From Acinetobacter variabilis (GTDB lineage: Bacteria > Pseudomonadota > Gammaproteobacteria > Pseudomonadales > Moraxellaceae): DNA of 64,000 bases. Below are positions 1 through 9,097 of this stretch, piece after piece (the first letter of the stretch is position 1; every line of letters begins with the position of its first letter). Below the pieces are notes generated by a model. It was not told where the DNA came from. It did not search any database and saw only the letters and a list, made by a program, of their open reading frames with translations. The DNA is taken from the NCBI RefSeq assembly GCF_000369625.1, contig NZ_KB850113.1, positions 1,815,152 to 1,879,151 of the forward strand. Reading direction: 5' to 3'. The translations under genes were made by a program, and so were the position numbers.

Positions 1-149
1 ACCTGCTTCTTTGACTGATCCGCCCAGATCTTTATGATATAAACCGGCAGAATGGTCAGTAAGGCAAAGTAATAGATAAACAGGAACAGATTGTTCAATA
101 AACACAGAACAAAGGAGCGATTCCATAAGCGCTCAGGACTAGCAGACAT
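1..149 (-). CDS. MFS transporter, N-terminal fragment cut by window edge
   Basis: The minus-strand reading frame starts with ATG at 147-149 and runs off the left edge with no stop, giving about 49 residues. It begins MSASPERLWNRSFVLCLLNN and continues into a hydrophobic stretch (LFLFIYYFALLTILPVYI). This is the usual first membrane helix of a major facilitator superfamily pump. It lies 40 bp downstream of the TetR gene on the same strand, so the two are probably co-transcribed with the pump under TetR control. The substrate cannot be told from this fragment. Confidence 0.7.
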   Translation of the reverse strand, partial: MSASPERLWNRSFVLCLLNNLFLFIYYFALLTILPVYIIKIWADQSKKQ

Positions 150-189
150 AACACGCAACTTTTAAAATAAATTTAAGAATTGACTAAAC

Positions 190-753
190 TCAGGGAGAAA
201 TCAAAGCTGGGCTTAAGGCCATATCTACCAGATTCTGGATATATTGATCATCCGGCATGCGGTTGAAGAAAATGATCTGGTAATGAATCGGCCCATATAA
301 AGTGTCCAGCATCAGATCAAAAGGATAATCCGCACGTAATTCTCCACGTTGAATGGCCTGTTGAATCAATTGATGGGTTTGTTTTCGTCGTGGTAATAGA
401 TATTGCTGAAAAAAGTCTGCAGCCAGCTCCCGATGATTGGCCATAACGACCAGCAAAGCACGGCCTACCGGATGATTAAGCGCCTGAACTAGCAAAGTTA
501 GCTGTTGAACCAGATTACTACGCAGGCTCTGTGAAGCATCCAGTTCAAATACCCCTGCTGTACGCTGCTTGAAAGCATCCAGTACCAGTTCAGATTTATG
601 TTTCCACCAGCGGTAAATCGTAGATTTGCCAACCCCTGCCCGTGCAGCCACATCTTCTATTGTTAGCTGATGATATTCACCTTCTGCTAGTGCATCCGAA
701 ACTGCTTGCAGAATACTGTGCTGACGCCGTGAACATTTTTCTTCTTCACTCAT
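190..753 (-). CDS. TetR/AcrR-family transcriptional regulator
   Basis: A 187-residue one-domain repressor. The N-terminal helix-turn-helix is at about residues 28-52 (LTIEDVAARAG, then VGKSTIYRWWKHK), the classic TetR recognition pattern; the rest is the helical ligand-binding and dimer domain. I chose the ATG at 751-753 (MSEEEK). A longer frame reaching 792 would translate through the perfect palindrome at 771-790, which is better read as the operator. The gene sits directly upstream of an MFS pump on the same strand, the common layout for an autoregulated efflux operon. The inducer is unknown. Confidence 0.88.
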   Translation of the reverse strand: MSEEEKCSRRQHSILQAVSDALAEGEYHQLTIEDVAARAGVGKSTIYRWWKHKSELVLDAFKQRTAGVFELDASQSLRSNLVQQLTLLVQALNHPVGRALLVVMANHRELAADFFQQYLLPRRKQTHQLIQQAIQRGELRADYPFDLMLDTLYGPIHYQIIFFNRMPDDQYIQNLVDMALSPALISP

Positions 754-770
754 GCTTAAAACCAAAAAAC

Positions 771-790
771 GAAACGATACGTATCGTTTC
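771..790. promoter_or_regulatory. Perfect 20-bp palindrome, likely TetR operator
   Basis: The sequence GAAACGATACGTATCGTTTC reads the same on both strands and lies 17 bp upstream of the preferred TetR start codon. TetR-family dimers bind such inverted repeats next to their own genes. Binding here would repress tetR and the downstream MFS gene. The palindrome is directly visible; the assignment to this regulator is inference from position. Confidence 0.7.
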
Positions 791-840
791 ATATTGGATT
801 AAAAAAGAAGCTTAAACTAAAGTTGAATGATTTTTTAGGC

Positions 841-868
841 AAAAAAAAGGCCTCACATTGAAGGCCTC
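841..868 (-). terminator. Intrinsic terminator of the thioesterase gene
   Basis: On the minus strand AGGCCT, an 8-nt loop and AGGCCT are followed by a run of eight T. It lies 27 bp past the stop codon of the thioesterase gene. Confidence 0.8.
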
Positions 869-894
869 TTTAATAAGCGAATTAAGTTTAGTAC

Positions 895-1416
895 TTAACT
901 ATGCGCTGATTTTTTATAGATGCTGCATGAAGGATGATGGTTTTCCTGCAGACGGGCAACTTTACGTTGTTCAGCCGCTTCAAAACGGCAACGTTTCCAG
1001 TCATTGTCCAGATTCAGCGGTGGAATCTGTTTAGGCTTACCATTTTCATCAACAGCGACCATCGTGAAGTAGCAACTATTGGTATGGCGTACAGTACGTT
1101 TCTGAATATTTTGTGCTTCTACACGAATACCGATTTCCATTGAAGTACGACCTACATGGTTCACACTTGCCAGGAAAGTCACCAGCTCACCGACATGAAT
1201 TGGTTCTTTGAAATTTACTTTGTCTACAGACAAGGTTACGACATAACTACCCGAATAGCGACTCGCACAAGCATAAGCAACCTGATCCAATAATTTCAGA
1301 ATTGTTCCACCATGTACATTTCCTGAAAAGTTCGCCATATCTGGCGTCATAAGGACCGACATCGTTAACTCTGACTGGTCATCCGATGCTGTTGCAATTT
1401 GATCTAAAGGGGCCAT
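895..1416 (-). CDS. Acyl-CoA thioesterase, hotdog fold (YciA/BFIT-like)
   Basis: 173 residues with a single hotdog domain. The motif GNVHGG at 32-37, followed by LKLLDQVAY with Asp44, matches the active-site helix of hexameric acyl-CoA thioesterases of the YciA/ACOT group. These hydrolyse acyl-CoA to free acid plus CoA in the cytoplasm. The C-terminal tail (about 145-173) is polar and variable. The length is slightly greater than that of E. coli YciA. It stands alone with its own terminator. The chain-length preference cannot be read from the sequence. Confidence 0.88.
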   Translation of the reverse strand: MAPLDQIATASDDQSELTMSVLMTPDMANFSGNVHGGTILKLLDQVAYACASRYSGSYVVTLSVDKVNFKEPIHVGELVTFLASVNHVGRTSMEIGIRVEAQNIQKRTVRHTNSCYFTMVAVDENGKPKQIPPLNLDNDWKRCRFEAAEQRKVARLQENHHPSCSIYKKSAHS

Positions 1417-1449
1417 CGTTTTCTCTGAACTCTTTGAATGACAATGATA

Positions 1450-1478
1450 TAGACCATTATTATAGCGTTTTTGGTCTA
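1450..1478 (-). promoter_or_regulatory. Inverted repeat around a consensus -10 box
   Basis: TAGACCA (1450-1456) and TGGTCTA (1472-1478) form a 7-bp inverted repeat. It encloses TATAAT on the minus strand (1464 down to 1459), about 45 bp upstream of the thioesterase start. It looks like a promoter with an operator overlapping its core. No good -35 box is visible. The rest of 1417-1731 is AT-rich with no gene seen. Confidence 0.4.
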
Positions 1479-1731
1479 AATAAAATGTTCAATTCGGCAA
1501 ATAAACATCATAATTCTTGATATGAAATTTTTCTCCATACAAAAAAAAAGATATTCCTCTGAAGATGCATAAAAATCATCAGAAAGTTATTTTCAGTAAC
1601 TATAAAATAAACAGGAATTTATCTAGTAAATTATTTTCTTGAATCAATGCACTGCAATTAAGAGATTATTTATTAAGCATGCAGAACTCGATTTAAGAGA
1701 ACTGCATGCATTAACAAAAAATAATCTCGAA

Positions 1732-1908
1732 TTAAGCAGGCACCTGTCTCAACATTTCTCGCGCCACATTTTCATAACTTAAAGTCTGCTGGCCATGCAA
1801 TATAGTTTCAACGGTAAAAGAACCATCGAGATGAACTTTAGTTACAGTAAAAATTGTATTTTCAAACTGAGCTAATGTGACTTGCTGGCCAATTTCGATG
1901 TGATTCAT
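1732..1908 (-). CDS. Small hypothetical protein, 58 aa
   Basis: A complete minus-strand frame from ATG (1906-1908) to TAA (1732-1734): it starts MNHIEIGQQVTLAQFENTIF and ends REMLRQVPA. It has no signal peptide or membrane segment. The alternating hydrophobic pattern (IFTVTKVHLDGSFTVETIL) suggests a small beta-barrel or KOW/SH3-like sheet. I do not recognise the family. Support comes from its protein-like composition and sensible codon use in an otherwise AT-rich gap; the ribosome-binding site is weak. Confidence 0.55.
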   Translation of the reverse strand: MNHIEIGQQVTLAQFENTIFTVTKVHLDGSFTVETILHGQQTLSYENVAREMLRQVPA

Positions 1909-2242
1909 ATGGCTTTTACATTTATTAATCTATCAATTTTTATTCTGTCATGATCTTCTAAGCTTTTGAACAGTTGTTTAACTTAAGTCTGTGAATAATT
2001 TTGTTAAAATCAAAAAAATAGCCTTAAAATATATTTATAAAATCACTATATTTTTATAATTCAAATATTTATTTCCAATTGAAACGCGGGCTTTAAGTGA
2101 CTTTCAATAGGTAGAAAACATCAGCTCATCTCTAAAAACGATGAGCAAAAATGAGCCGCTTTTCATCTACATGAGAAAAGAGGTAAATATTTTTATACAT
2201 CTTTATGAAAAATAAATATTTTATTAAAAATCTTAGAGCAAA
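1909..2242. other. AT-rich intergenic gap
   Basis: 334 bp between the 58-aa gene and the patatin gene. The only structure I see is a short hairpin, GCTCATC (2124-2130) with GATGAGC (2140-2146), and it has no T tract. No gene is supported. Confidence 0.5.
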
Positions 2243-3238
2243 CTATTGTTGTTGAGCCAAGAGCAATGGAATCTGATGACCCTGGCTGTAATTATGCTTC
2301 TGATAGGCCTGAGCAATTTCTGGTAGCTTGAGTTTAGCCGCCTCGATGCCAGCGTCCATGGTCAATTCCCTGCCACGCACATCAAAAATATGACCTTTTT
2401 CGCGTAAGTCTGGCTGAATTACCACATCGGCGTATTGTAGCTCCTCAGAAGCTAAACGTTGCTGCATGATATTAATATTCTGGTTGAATAGGCCCCAGAC
2501 ATTGGTGGTTTCAGTATGGATTGGCTGCGCCAGAATATCGACAGCAATCACAATATCAGCGCCCAACTCACGAGCTACTTTAACTGGCACCGGACTGACC
2601 AGCCCTCCATCCACATATTCTTTTTTCTGGATGACAGTCGGAATAAACATGCTTGGAATAGAAACGGATGCACGTACTGCCTGACCGGTATTACCATAAT
2701 TGAAGACTACCCGCTTGCCCTCTTTCAAGGCTGTGGCTACCACAAACATCGGGATTTTCATGGCTTGCAAAGGCGTTTGATCCACTTGCAAATTCACATA
2801 ATTTTCGACTTTTTTGCCATCAAAAAAACCTTTAGGGTCCAGCTTGATGTCGCGGACGTCAGTCGCTTTCATGCTTAACGCAATATTACGCAGTTCAATC
2901 GCCGGTTTACCACTGGCATAAATGGAACCTACGATACTGCCGGCACTGGTTCCCACAATAAAGTCAGGTTGTATGCCTGCCTGCTCCAACACTTCAATTG
3001 CACCGATATGCGCATAGCCACGCGCACCGCCACTGCCAAGAACAAGTGCAATCACCGGACGGTTTTCTGTTTGCTTGATCTTGTGGAAATTGATCTGGTT
3101 TGGGCGTGCCTGGGCTTCTGCTATTGAACTGGCAGATTTAATATGACTAGAGTTAGGTTGATTTAAACCGGATGTCGTTTGGCAGCCACTCAGGCCTATC
3201 ATTGTCATCGCCAATATACTCAGTACATATTTCTGCAT
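2243..3238 (-). CDS. Patatin-like phospholipase lipoprotein (RssA-type)
   Basis: 331 residues from the ATG at 3236-3238. The longer frame begins with GTG only 9 bp upstream, too close to the GAGG ribosome-binding site. A signal peptide ends in the lipobox LSGC (Cys19), so the protein is predicted to be lipid-anchored. The patatin fold shows the oxyanion motif GSGGARG at 68-74, the nucleophile elbow GTSAG at 96-100 (Ser98) and DGG at 210-212 (Asp210), so the Ser-Asp dyad is intact. The family hydrolyses acyl esters of phospholipids; the substrate here is unknown. It is transcribed away from chrA. Confidence 0.88.
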   Translation of the reverse strand: MQKYVLSILAMTMIGLSGCQTTSGLNQPNSSHIKSASSIAEAQARPNQINFHKIKQTENRPVIALVLGSGGARGYAHIGAIEVLEQAGIQPDFIVGTSAGSIVGSIYASGKPAIELRNIALSMKATDVRDIKLDPKGFFDGKKVENYVNLQVDQTPLQAMKIPMFVVATALKEGKRVVFNYGNTGQAVRASVSIPSMFIPTVIQKKEYVDGGLVSPVPVKVARELGADIVIAVDILAQPIHTETTNVWGLFNQNINIMQQRLASEELQYADVVIQPDLREKGHIFDVRGRELTMDAGIEAAKLKLPEIAQAYQKHNYSQGHQIPLLLAQQQ

Positions 3239-3359
3239 GCAGAGCACGTCCTCATTTTGTTAAAGCAGCATAGTGTATAAACACATGCTTAAATAATCTG
3301 TAGAATTTCGTAAAACTGTCATACAGTTGCACTAATGTCTTTCAATTTTCAGCCACTGT

Positions 3360-4574
3360 ATGAATACACCTTCAATGTACCGGATCTTTCTCACTTTCCT
3401 GCAACTGGGCTGTATGGCATTCGGTGGACCGGCAGCGCATCTGGTGTTTTTTCACCGTAAATTTGTCGACCAGTTACAGTGGTTAAATACGACACAATAT
3501 GGCCAGCTGATTGCATTAGCGCAGCTTTTGCCCGGCCCCAGCAGCAGTCAGGTAGGCCTTTCAATTGGCTATCTGCAAAGGGGTTATGCTGGGGCATTCG
3601 TGGCTTGGCTTGGATTTACCCTGCCTTCAGCGCTTTTGATGAGCTTGATCGCAGTACTCGGTCAGCACTATTTCCATATTCTAAACTCAAACAGCTTTCA
3701 TAGCATTCAATTGATCGTTTTTTCTGTAATCGTCTGGGCATTCTGGCAAATGCTTAACAGTTTCTGCAAGAGCATCTGGCAGTATGTACTGGTCTTGATT
3801 TCAGTCCTGATCCTGAGCTTCATTGGTATCAGTTTGAATCAGCTATTAGTCATTATTTTAGGGGCAGTTTTTGGCCTTGTAATGGCAAAATTTTCTAATT
3901 CTCCTCAGGAAAATAAACCTGCTTCAAATTCATCTATCATTCACTCAAGCTATATTCGGCCACGTCATTCACCTTACTGGTTCATCGCATTTATACTGCC
4001 CTTTTTCCTGATTCCTATACTAGTCAAATCTGGTTCTTGGCCTGAACTCGCGTTTTTTGCTGATTTTTATCAAACTGGCTCATTGGTCTTTGGTGGCGGA
4101 CATGTCATTCTGCCTTTGCTGCATCAGGACTTTGTTGCGACCAATTTGCTTTCGTCACAATCTTTCGATCTAGGTTATGCATTTGCTCAACTGATGCCGG
4201 GTCCATTATTTAGTTTTGCCAGCTATGTCGGTGCTCTATTGCCTTGGACAGGCTCAGCCTGGATTAACGCACTGTTAGCAACCTGTGCCATTTTCTTGCC
4301 TTCGTTTTTTCTGATTTTTGCTACTTTGCCTTATTGGTCATGGTTAATGCAGCAACGTATTATTTTTCAGGCGGTAAGCGGGATTAATGCGGCAGTCGTC
4401 GGACTGCTTTTATATTTGCTGATTGATCTCTCTCAGGCGTATTTTCGTTCCTGGTCTGATCTGGTTTTTGTCATCGTGATGATTTTACTGTTACGCTCGA
4501 AACTACCAGTCTGGTTCAGCCTGATTGCTGGCTTTATCCTATATCAAAGCTATCTTAATTTTGTGTCATTCTAA
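3360..4574 (+). CDS. chrA: Chromate transporter family protein ChrA
   Basis: 404 residues with about ten to twelve hydrophobic segments and two homologous halves, as in the long-chain CHR family. The N-terminal half has FGGP at 21-24, then LAQLLPGPSSSQ. The C-terminal half repeats it with FGGGHVILPLL (about 243-253), then AQLMPGPLFSFASY. Family members export chromate from the cytoplasm using the proton gradient, and many give chromate resistance. No chrB regulator lies nearby, so expression may be constitutive. The start at 3360 has a weak ribosome-binding site; Met6 is an alternative. A shared hairpin terminator follows. Confidence 0.88.
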   Translation: MNTPSMYRIFLTFLQLGCMAFGGPAAHLVFFHRKFVDQLQWLNTTQYGQLIALAQLLPGPSSSQVGLSIGYLQRGYAGAFVAWLGFTLPSALLMSLIAVLGQHYFHILNSNSFHSIQLIVFSVIVWAFWQMLNSFCKSIWQYVLVLISVLILSFIGISLNQLLVIILGAVFGLVMAKFSNSPQENKPASNSSIIHSSYIRPRHSPYWFIAFILPFFLIPILVKSGSWPELAFFADFYQTGSLVFGGGHVILPLLHQDFVATNLLSSQSFDLGYAFAQLMPGPLFSFASYVGALLPWTGSAWINALLATCAIFLPSFFLIFATLPYWSWLMQQRIIFQAVSGINAAVVGLLLYLLIDLSQAYFRSWSDLVFVIVMILLLRSKLPVWFSLIAGFILYQSYLNFVSF

Positions 4575-4588
4575 TAATTTAAGCTCAT

Positions 4589-4619
4589 AAAAAAGCCCCG
4601 AACCAGTCGGGGCTTTTTG
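4589..4619. terminator. Bidirectional terminator between chrA and AGCS gene
   Basis: AGCCCCG and CGGGGCT form a GC-rich stem flanked by A and T runs. It lies between convergent genes and can serve both. Confidence 0.9.
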
Positions 4620-4627
4620 CTCAAGTC

Positions 4628-6103
4628 TTACCAGATATCTGATTTAACTTTATCTTTAAATTTCGGATGATCATCGAGTTTAAACTCTGGTTGCTCGATG
4701 CCACGTTTCAGCTGACCGGTATAGTCCTTGAGCAGCATCAAAATAAATGGCATCAGCAGCACAATCGCAATCAGGTTGATACTAGCCATGACACCCATGA
4801 ACAGATCCGCCATATTCCAGATCAACGGCACACTGGCAACCGAGCCGAAATACACCATAAACAATACCAGCAATCGGAAAGTAAACATGACCTTACTGTT
4901 ATTATTGATGAACTGAATATTTCCTTCTGCATAGGCATAGTTACCAATGATAGAAGAATAGGCAAACAGGAACAGAATCAAGGCCAGGAAGTCATCACCC
5001 CAAGCACCAATCTGGCTTTCAAGCGCCATCTGGGTCAAGGTTACACCTTCAAAACCGGCATTTTCATATAGGCCAGAGACTAAAATAATGATAGCGGTAC
5101 ATGAACATACGACGAAGGTATCTACAAATACGCCAAGCATTTGAACCAGACCCTGATTCACCGGATGTTTCACGTCAGAGGCAGCTGCCGCATTCGGTGC
5201 TGAACCCATCCCCGCTTCGTTCGAGAATAAACCGCGCTTAATCCCCATCATCATGGCCATCGAGATCATGGCACCGAAGAAACCGCCAGCCGCTGCTTCA
5301 AACTCAAATGCTTTGCTAAAGATCAGCTGGAAAATAGACGGCAACATATCGTAATTGATGACGGCGATATATAAAGCAACAGCCAGGTAAAGAACTGCCA
5401 TGAAAGGCACTACCCCTTCAGCAACTTTGGCAATCCGCTTGATCCCGCCAAAAATAATCATGGCCGTAATCAAGACCAAGACCAGACCAATCCAGGAAAC
5501 TTCCAGATCGAAGCCGCCTAATGGCAACATCAGATTGGCTTCATTCCAGCCCCAGGCATGTGAGGTTGCACCAGTAATCGCATTGGCCTGTACGGCATTA
5601 AACACAAAACCGTAGGTCGTAATCAACGCAATCGCAAAGACAATTCCCAGCCATTTCTGTTTAAGACCCTGAGTAATGTAATACGCAGGTCCACCGCGGA
5701 ATTGCTGGTTCTTGTTATCCCGGACTTTAAACAACTGTGCTAATGACGATTCTACAAAAGCAGAACTCATTCCCAGAAATGCAGTAAACCACATCCAGAA
5801 CACAGCACCTGGACCACCGACAGCAATCGCAATGGCGACACCAGCGACATTACCCACACCAACCCGGCTAGCCAGACCTGTAACAAAAGCCTGAAACGGC
5901 GTAATACCATGATCGTCTTCGACCTTGCCACGACTACGTTTCATGACTTTCATACTGTGCCAGAACAAACGGATTTGTACGGCACCGGTCATGATCGTAT
6001 ACAAAATACCGACTGCGACCAGGAATACCACTAAAAAGTCCCAGAGTGGACCATTTAAGGCATTGACCCAGCCCAGTAAGGTTTCATTTAGCTGATCATT
6101 CAT
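4628..6103 (-). CDS. Sodium:alanine/glycine symporter (AGCS family)
   Basis: 491 residues, full length for the family, with about 10-11 membrane segments. The signature region GVGNVAGVAIAIAVGGPGAV, followed by a WMWFTAFLGMSSAFVES stretch near residues 80-120, is diagnostic. A second conserved block is GLFSNEAGMGSAPNAAA. AGCS carriers bring in alanine or glycine with Na+. It lies 42 bp downstream of the gltS-like gene on the same strand, so the two form a likely amino-acid uptake operon. The exact substrate is inferred from family only. Confidence 0.92.
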   Translation of the reverse strand: MNDQLNETLLGWVNALNGPLWDFLVVFLVAVGILYTIMTGAVQIRLFWHSMKVMKRSRGKVEDDHGITPFQAFVTGLASRVGVGNVAGVAIAIAVGGPGAVFWMWFTAFLGMSSAFVESSLAQLFKVRDNKNQQFRGGPAYYITQGLKQKWLGIVFAIALITTYGFVFNAVQANAITGATSHAWGWNEANLMLPLGGFDLEVSWIGLVLVLITAMIIFGGIKRIAKVAEGVVPFMAVLYLAVALYIAVINYDMLPSIFQLIFSKAFEFEAAAGGFFGAMISMAMMMGIKRGLFSNEAGMGSAPNAAAASDVKHPVNQGLVQMLGVFVDTFVVCSCTAIIILVSGLYENAGFEGVTLTQMALESQIGAWGDDFLALILFLFAYSSIIGNYAYAEGNIQFINNNSKVMFTFRLLVLFMVYFGSVASVPLIWNMADLFMGVMASINLIAIVLLMPFILMLLKDYTGQLKRGIEQPEFKLDDHPKFKDKVKSDIW

Positions 6104-6145
6104 GTCATATCCTTATGAGCTTATGACTCATTATCAAGCCTAAAA

Positions 6146-7384
6146 TTAGACGAAAAATTTCAAGATCATCTGGATGATCGTGGCATTAATCAAGTCAACG
6201 AAGAAAGCACCACATAATGGAACGATCAGGAAGGCTTTATGCGAAGCGCCATACATATTGGTAATCGCCTGCATATTGGCGACAGCCGTTGGGGTTGCAC
6301 CCATCCCGAAACCACAGTGACCTGCAGCCAATACTGCGGCATCGTAGTTTTTACCCATCACCCGGAAAGTCACAAATGCTGCATATAAAGCCATCGTGAG
6401 AGTTTGCGCACCTAGAATCACCATCAATGGTCCTGCCAGATCCGCCAGTTGCCATAATTTTAATGACAGTAGTGCCATGGCTAGATAAAGCGACAATGAA
6501 GCATTACCAAAAACATCAATTGCACGGTCGAAGATCTGGATTTTCAGAACCCCTTCCAGCACGTTACGCAGAATCACGCCGCCTGCCAGTGCCCATACAA
6601 ATGTTGGCAGTTCAAACACTGTATCTTTACTGAAGCCAGTCATCAGCTCTGCAAATGCCAGACAGCCTGCAAACAAACCAAGTGTAGTAATGGCATTATC
6701 GGCGGTGATCAGACGGACACGATGTGGATATTCAAATTGCACATATTCATCTGTCGTACTGTCCATTGGGGTATTGTCACGTTTTTCGATTTGCTGATCG
6801 GTACGGGCCACAGCAAGATTATGACGGTTAATCAACAGTTTCGCCAAAGGCCCACCGATAATTCCACCAATAATCAGACCAAAGGTCGCACTTGCCATAC
6901 CGAGCGCCAAAGCACCTTGAATACCGTGCTCAACCTCAAGAATTTCACCCCAAGCGCCAGCAGTTCCATGTCCACCAGTCAGCGTAATCGAGCCGGCAAT
7001 TAGACCGATCAGAGGGTCAATACCCAGTAAACTTGCCAAGCCCATGCCGACTGCATTTTGTAGTGCAATAAATGCCGAGATGGCAACCAGGAAGATCACC
7101 AGTCCGATCCCGCCTTCACGTAATTTGGCAAAATTCGCACTCAGACCGATTGACGCAAAGAAAATCAGCATAAAACTGGTTTGCAGTTCCGCGCTCGTGG
7201 TAATGCTATAGCCCCAGAACGAATGAACCAGCAGAGAGATAACTGCTGCAACCAGACCACCTGCAACAGGTTCAGGAATGTTGTAACGTTTTAGAAAATC
7301 GATTTTATCCACCAGAAACCGGCCCAGTAATAGAACAATTACTGCAGCGATCAGGGTATAAAATGCGTTAAAAGTAAAATCCAT
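6146..7384 (-). CDS. gltS: Sodium/glutamate symporter GltS
   Basis: 412 residues from the ATG at 7382-7384; a TTG 15 bp upstream is in frame but less likely. About ten to twelve membrane segments. Two family repeats are visible: GSITLTGGHGTAGAWG in the N-terminal half and LAAGHCGFGMGATPTAVANM in the C-terminal half. These match the paired re-entrant loops of GltS. It imports glutamate with Na+. It is the first gene of a two-gene unit with the AGCS symporter. Confidence 0.92.
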   Translation of the reverse strand: MDFTFNAFYTLIAAVIVLLLGRFLVDKIDFLKRYNIPEPVAGGLVAAVISLLVHSFWGYSITTSAELQTSFMLIFFASIGLSANFAKLREGGIGLVIFLVAISAFIALQNAVGMGLASLLGIDPLIGLIAGSITLTGGHGTAGAWGEILEVEHGIQGALALGMASATFGLIIGGIIGGPLAKLLINRHNLAVARTDQQIEKRDNTPMDSTTDEYVQFEYPHRVRLITADNAITTLGLFAGCLAFAELMTGFSKDTVFELPTFVWALAGGVILRNVLEGVLKIQIFDRAIDVFGNASLSLYLAMALLSLKLWQLADLAGPLMVILGAQTLTMALYAAFVTFRVMGKNYDAAVLAAGHCGFGMGATPTAVANMQAITNMYGASHKAFLIVPLCGAFFVDLINATIIQMILKFFV

Positions 7385-8310
7385 AATTTTTTTGTCCAAG
7401 ATGGTTCTGAATTTTTGTCATTCTAAAAGTCGTGTTGCGATTCATTTTTACAGAAGAAAACCTTACATAACCCCATGTAATTGTCATCTTTTTCATTCAT
7501 CTATCGCCTTTAGAATCAACAAAGCATTCCGCATCTGTTTCAAACTTATGAATATCATCGTGATGATCATATTCAGTGAGAGATTTATAAAAGCGAAAAA
7601 CGGCCTTTTGCTGATTGCATAAGCTACGCCAGATGCGTAAATTCATCTCAGCGTGCAACTTATAGCGATAACATCCAACCTATATTTTTTACTTCTCAAC
7701 CAGCATAAATTGCTGCATGAGTGCTTTTAACCTAACTGAGTTCATCAAGTCATTTGCAATAAGATATTTCAAATAGAGCTTGACCATGCAATCTTCATTA
7801 TTTCCTCAAAATGCATGTATTCAACTGAAAAGTCGCACATTATGCTGTTTCTTTGTATAAAGTTTTATTGTTTTTTATTAACTATAGTTAGCAAATATAT
7901 AAAAAGTAATTATAACTTATTATTTTTTATAGTTTACTACCCCTAAATTTTAATCGAAATAAAATATTAATTGAATCTAAAAACGGATATTTAATTTTAT
8001 TTTTAAGATTGAATTTTAATCATTCTATTTTGCTCTTAACTTTCTGTATAGTTACAGTCATCGATGTTAATTGCTCAAGATATCAGCATCTAAAGTATTG
8101 GTTTCATTTTTATAAGCAGTTTTGTTTAAGCATTCAATAAATTGCTTAGGCTATTTATATAACTCCTATATCTCCTAAATGCATTCTCATTCATGTGATT
8201 TTTATTAATCATCACAATTCACTGTGAAACTAAAATTCCCCCTGCCCGACAGGGTTTGTTTGGTTTATAGTCAGTTCACCATCATTAAGGATATGAGATT
8301 GGAAATTAGA
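7385..8310. other. Long AT-rich region without a supported gene
   Basis: About 0.9 kb between gltS and the divergent nitroreductase gene. It is very AT-rich, especially 7850-8000. Short open frames exist (for example 7392-7622) but lack ribosome-binding sites and protein-like composition. It must hold the promoters of both flanking genes. I see no terminator, tRNA or repeat. Confidence 0.5.
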
Positions 8311-9018
8311 ATGGATCAAAACCTCGTTCATGCTGTAGATCAAACCATTACTTCCCGTCATTCAGTTCGTGCTTTTCTGGATACGCCGGTCAGTACCGAC
8401 ATGCTCAAAGACATTTTGACTGTGGCTAGCCGCGCCCCTTCTGGAACCAATACCCAGCCATGGAAAGTATATGTGCTAACCGGAAAAAAGCGCGATGAGC
8501 TGGTGCAGCGTGTCTGTCAGGCGCAAATGGAGCTTTATCAAAATCCGGCACTAGCCGCACAATATAAAGAAACCTTTGCCTATTATCCCGAGCAATGGTT
8601 TTCTCCTTATATCGACCGACGTCGTGAAAATGGCTGGGGCTTATATGGTTTGCTGAATATCCAGAAAGGCGAAAAAGAGAAAATGGCACGCCAGAACCTG
8701 CGTAATTTTGAATTATTTGATGCACCAGTGGGGCTATTCTTCACCTTACATAAAGATTTAGGCGTAGGTTCAAAAATGGATATTTCCATGATGATTCAAA
8801 ACGTGATGCTGGCTGCCAAGGCGCGTGGTCTGGATACCTGTCCGCAGGCTGCCTGGAATCATTTTCATAGCATCGTGCTGGATGTATTGGGCGCAGGTGA
8901 AGATGAAGAGCTGGTCTGTGGCATGTCACTGGGCTATGCAGATCCAGACCATATCGTAAATACCTTTATTACCCCACGTGTCCCGGTAGAGGAATTTGCC
9001 GTTTTTGTAGAAGAATAA
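8311..9018 (+). CDS. Nitroreductase family flavoprotein
   Basis: 235 residues from the ATG at 8311, which follows a GGAA box; in-frame starts at 8293 and 8224 would add an atypical tail. The N-terminal FMN-binding motif SRHSVRAF and the block SRAPSGTNTQPWKVYVL are typical of the family, as is GLDTCPQAAW near residue 177. These enzymes are FMN-dependent homodimers that reduce nitroaromatics, quinones or similar acceptors with NAD(P)H. The physiological substrate is unknown. It is a single gene, convergent with the Bcr/CflA pump. Confidence 0.88.
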   Translation: MDQNLVHAVDQTITSRHSVRAFLDTPVSTDMLKDILTVASRAPSGTNTQPWKVYVLTGKKRDELVQRVCQAQMELYQNPALAAQYKETFAYYPEQWFSPYIDRRRENGWGLYGLLNIQKGEKEKMARQNLRNFELFDAPVGLFFTLHKDLGVGSKMDISMMIQNVMLAAKARGLDTCPQAAWNHFHSIVLDVLGAGEDEELVCGMSLGYADPDHIVNTFITPRVPVEEFAVFVEE

Positions 9019-9031
9019 AATTAGATAAGCC

Positions 9032-9067
9032 ATGATCCAAGCATCAACTTTGAGCTGCTTGGATCAT
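9032..9067. terminator. Perfect 12-bp hairpin between convergent genes
   Basis: ATGATCCAAGCA (9032-9043) pairs exactly with TGCTTGGATCAT (9056-9067) across a 12-nt loop, between the stops of the nitroreductase and Bcr/CflA genes. It has no proper T tract on either strand, so it may be a 3'-end stabiliser or a weak bidirectional terminator. Confidence 0.5.
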
Positions 9068-9097
9068 CTGACAGAGATATAGAGTTCTTGCAGCTCC

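Noticed and set aside
7392..7622. 76-residue frame upstream of gltS
   Set aside because: It has no ribosome-binding site, overlaps the gltS start, and has unusual composition for this genome.
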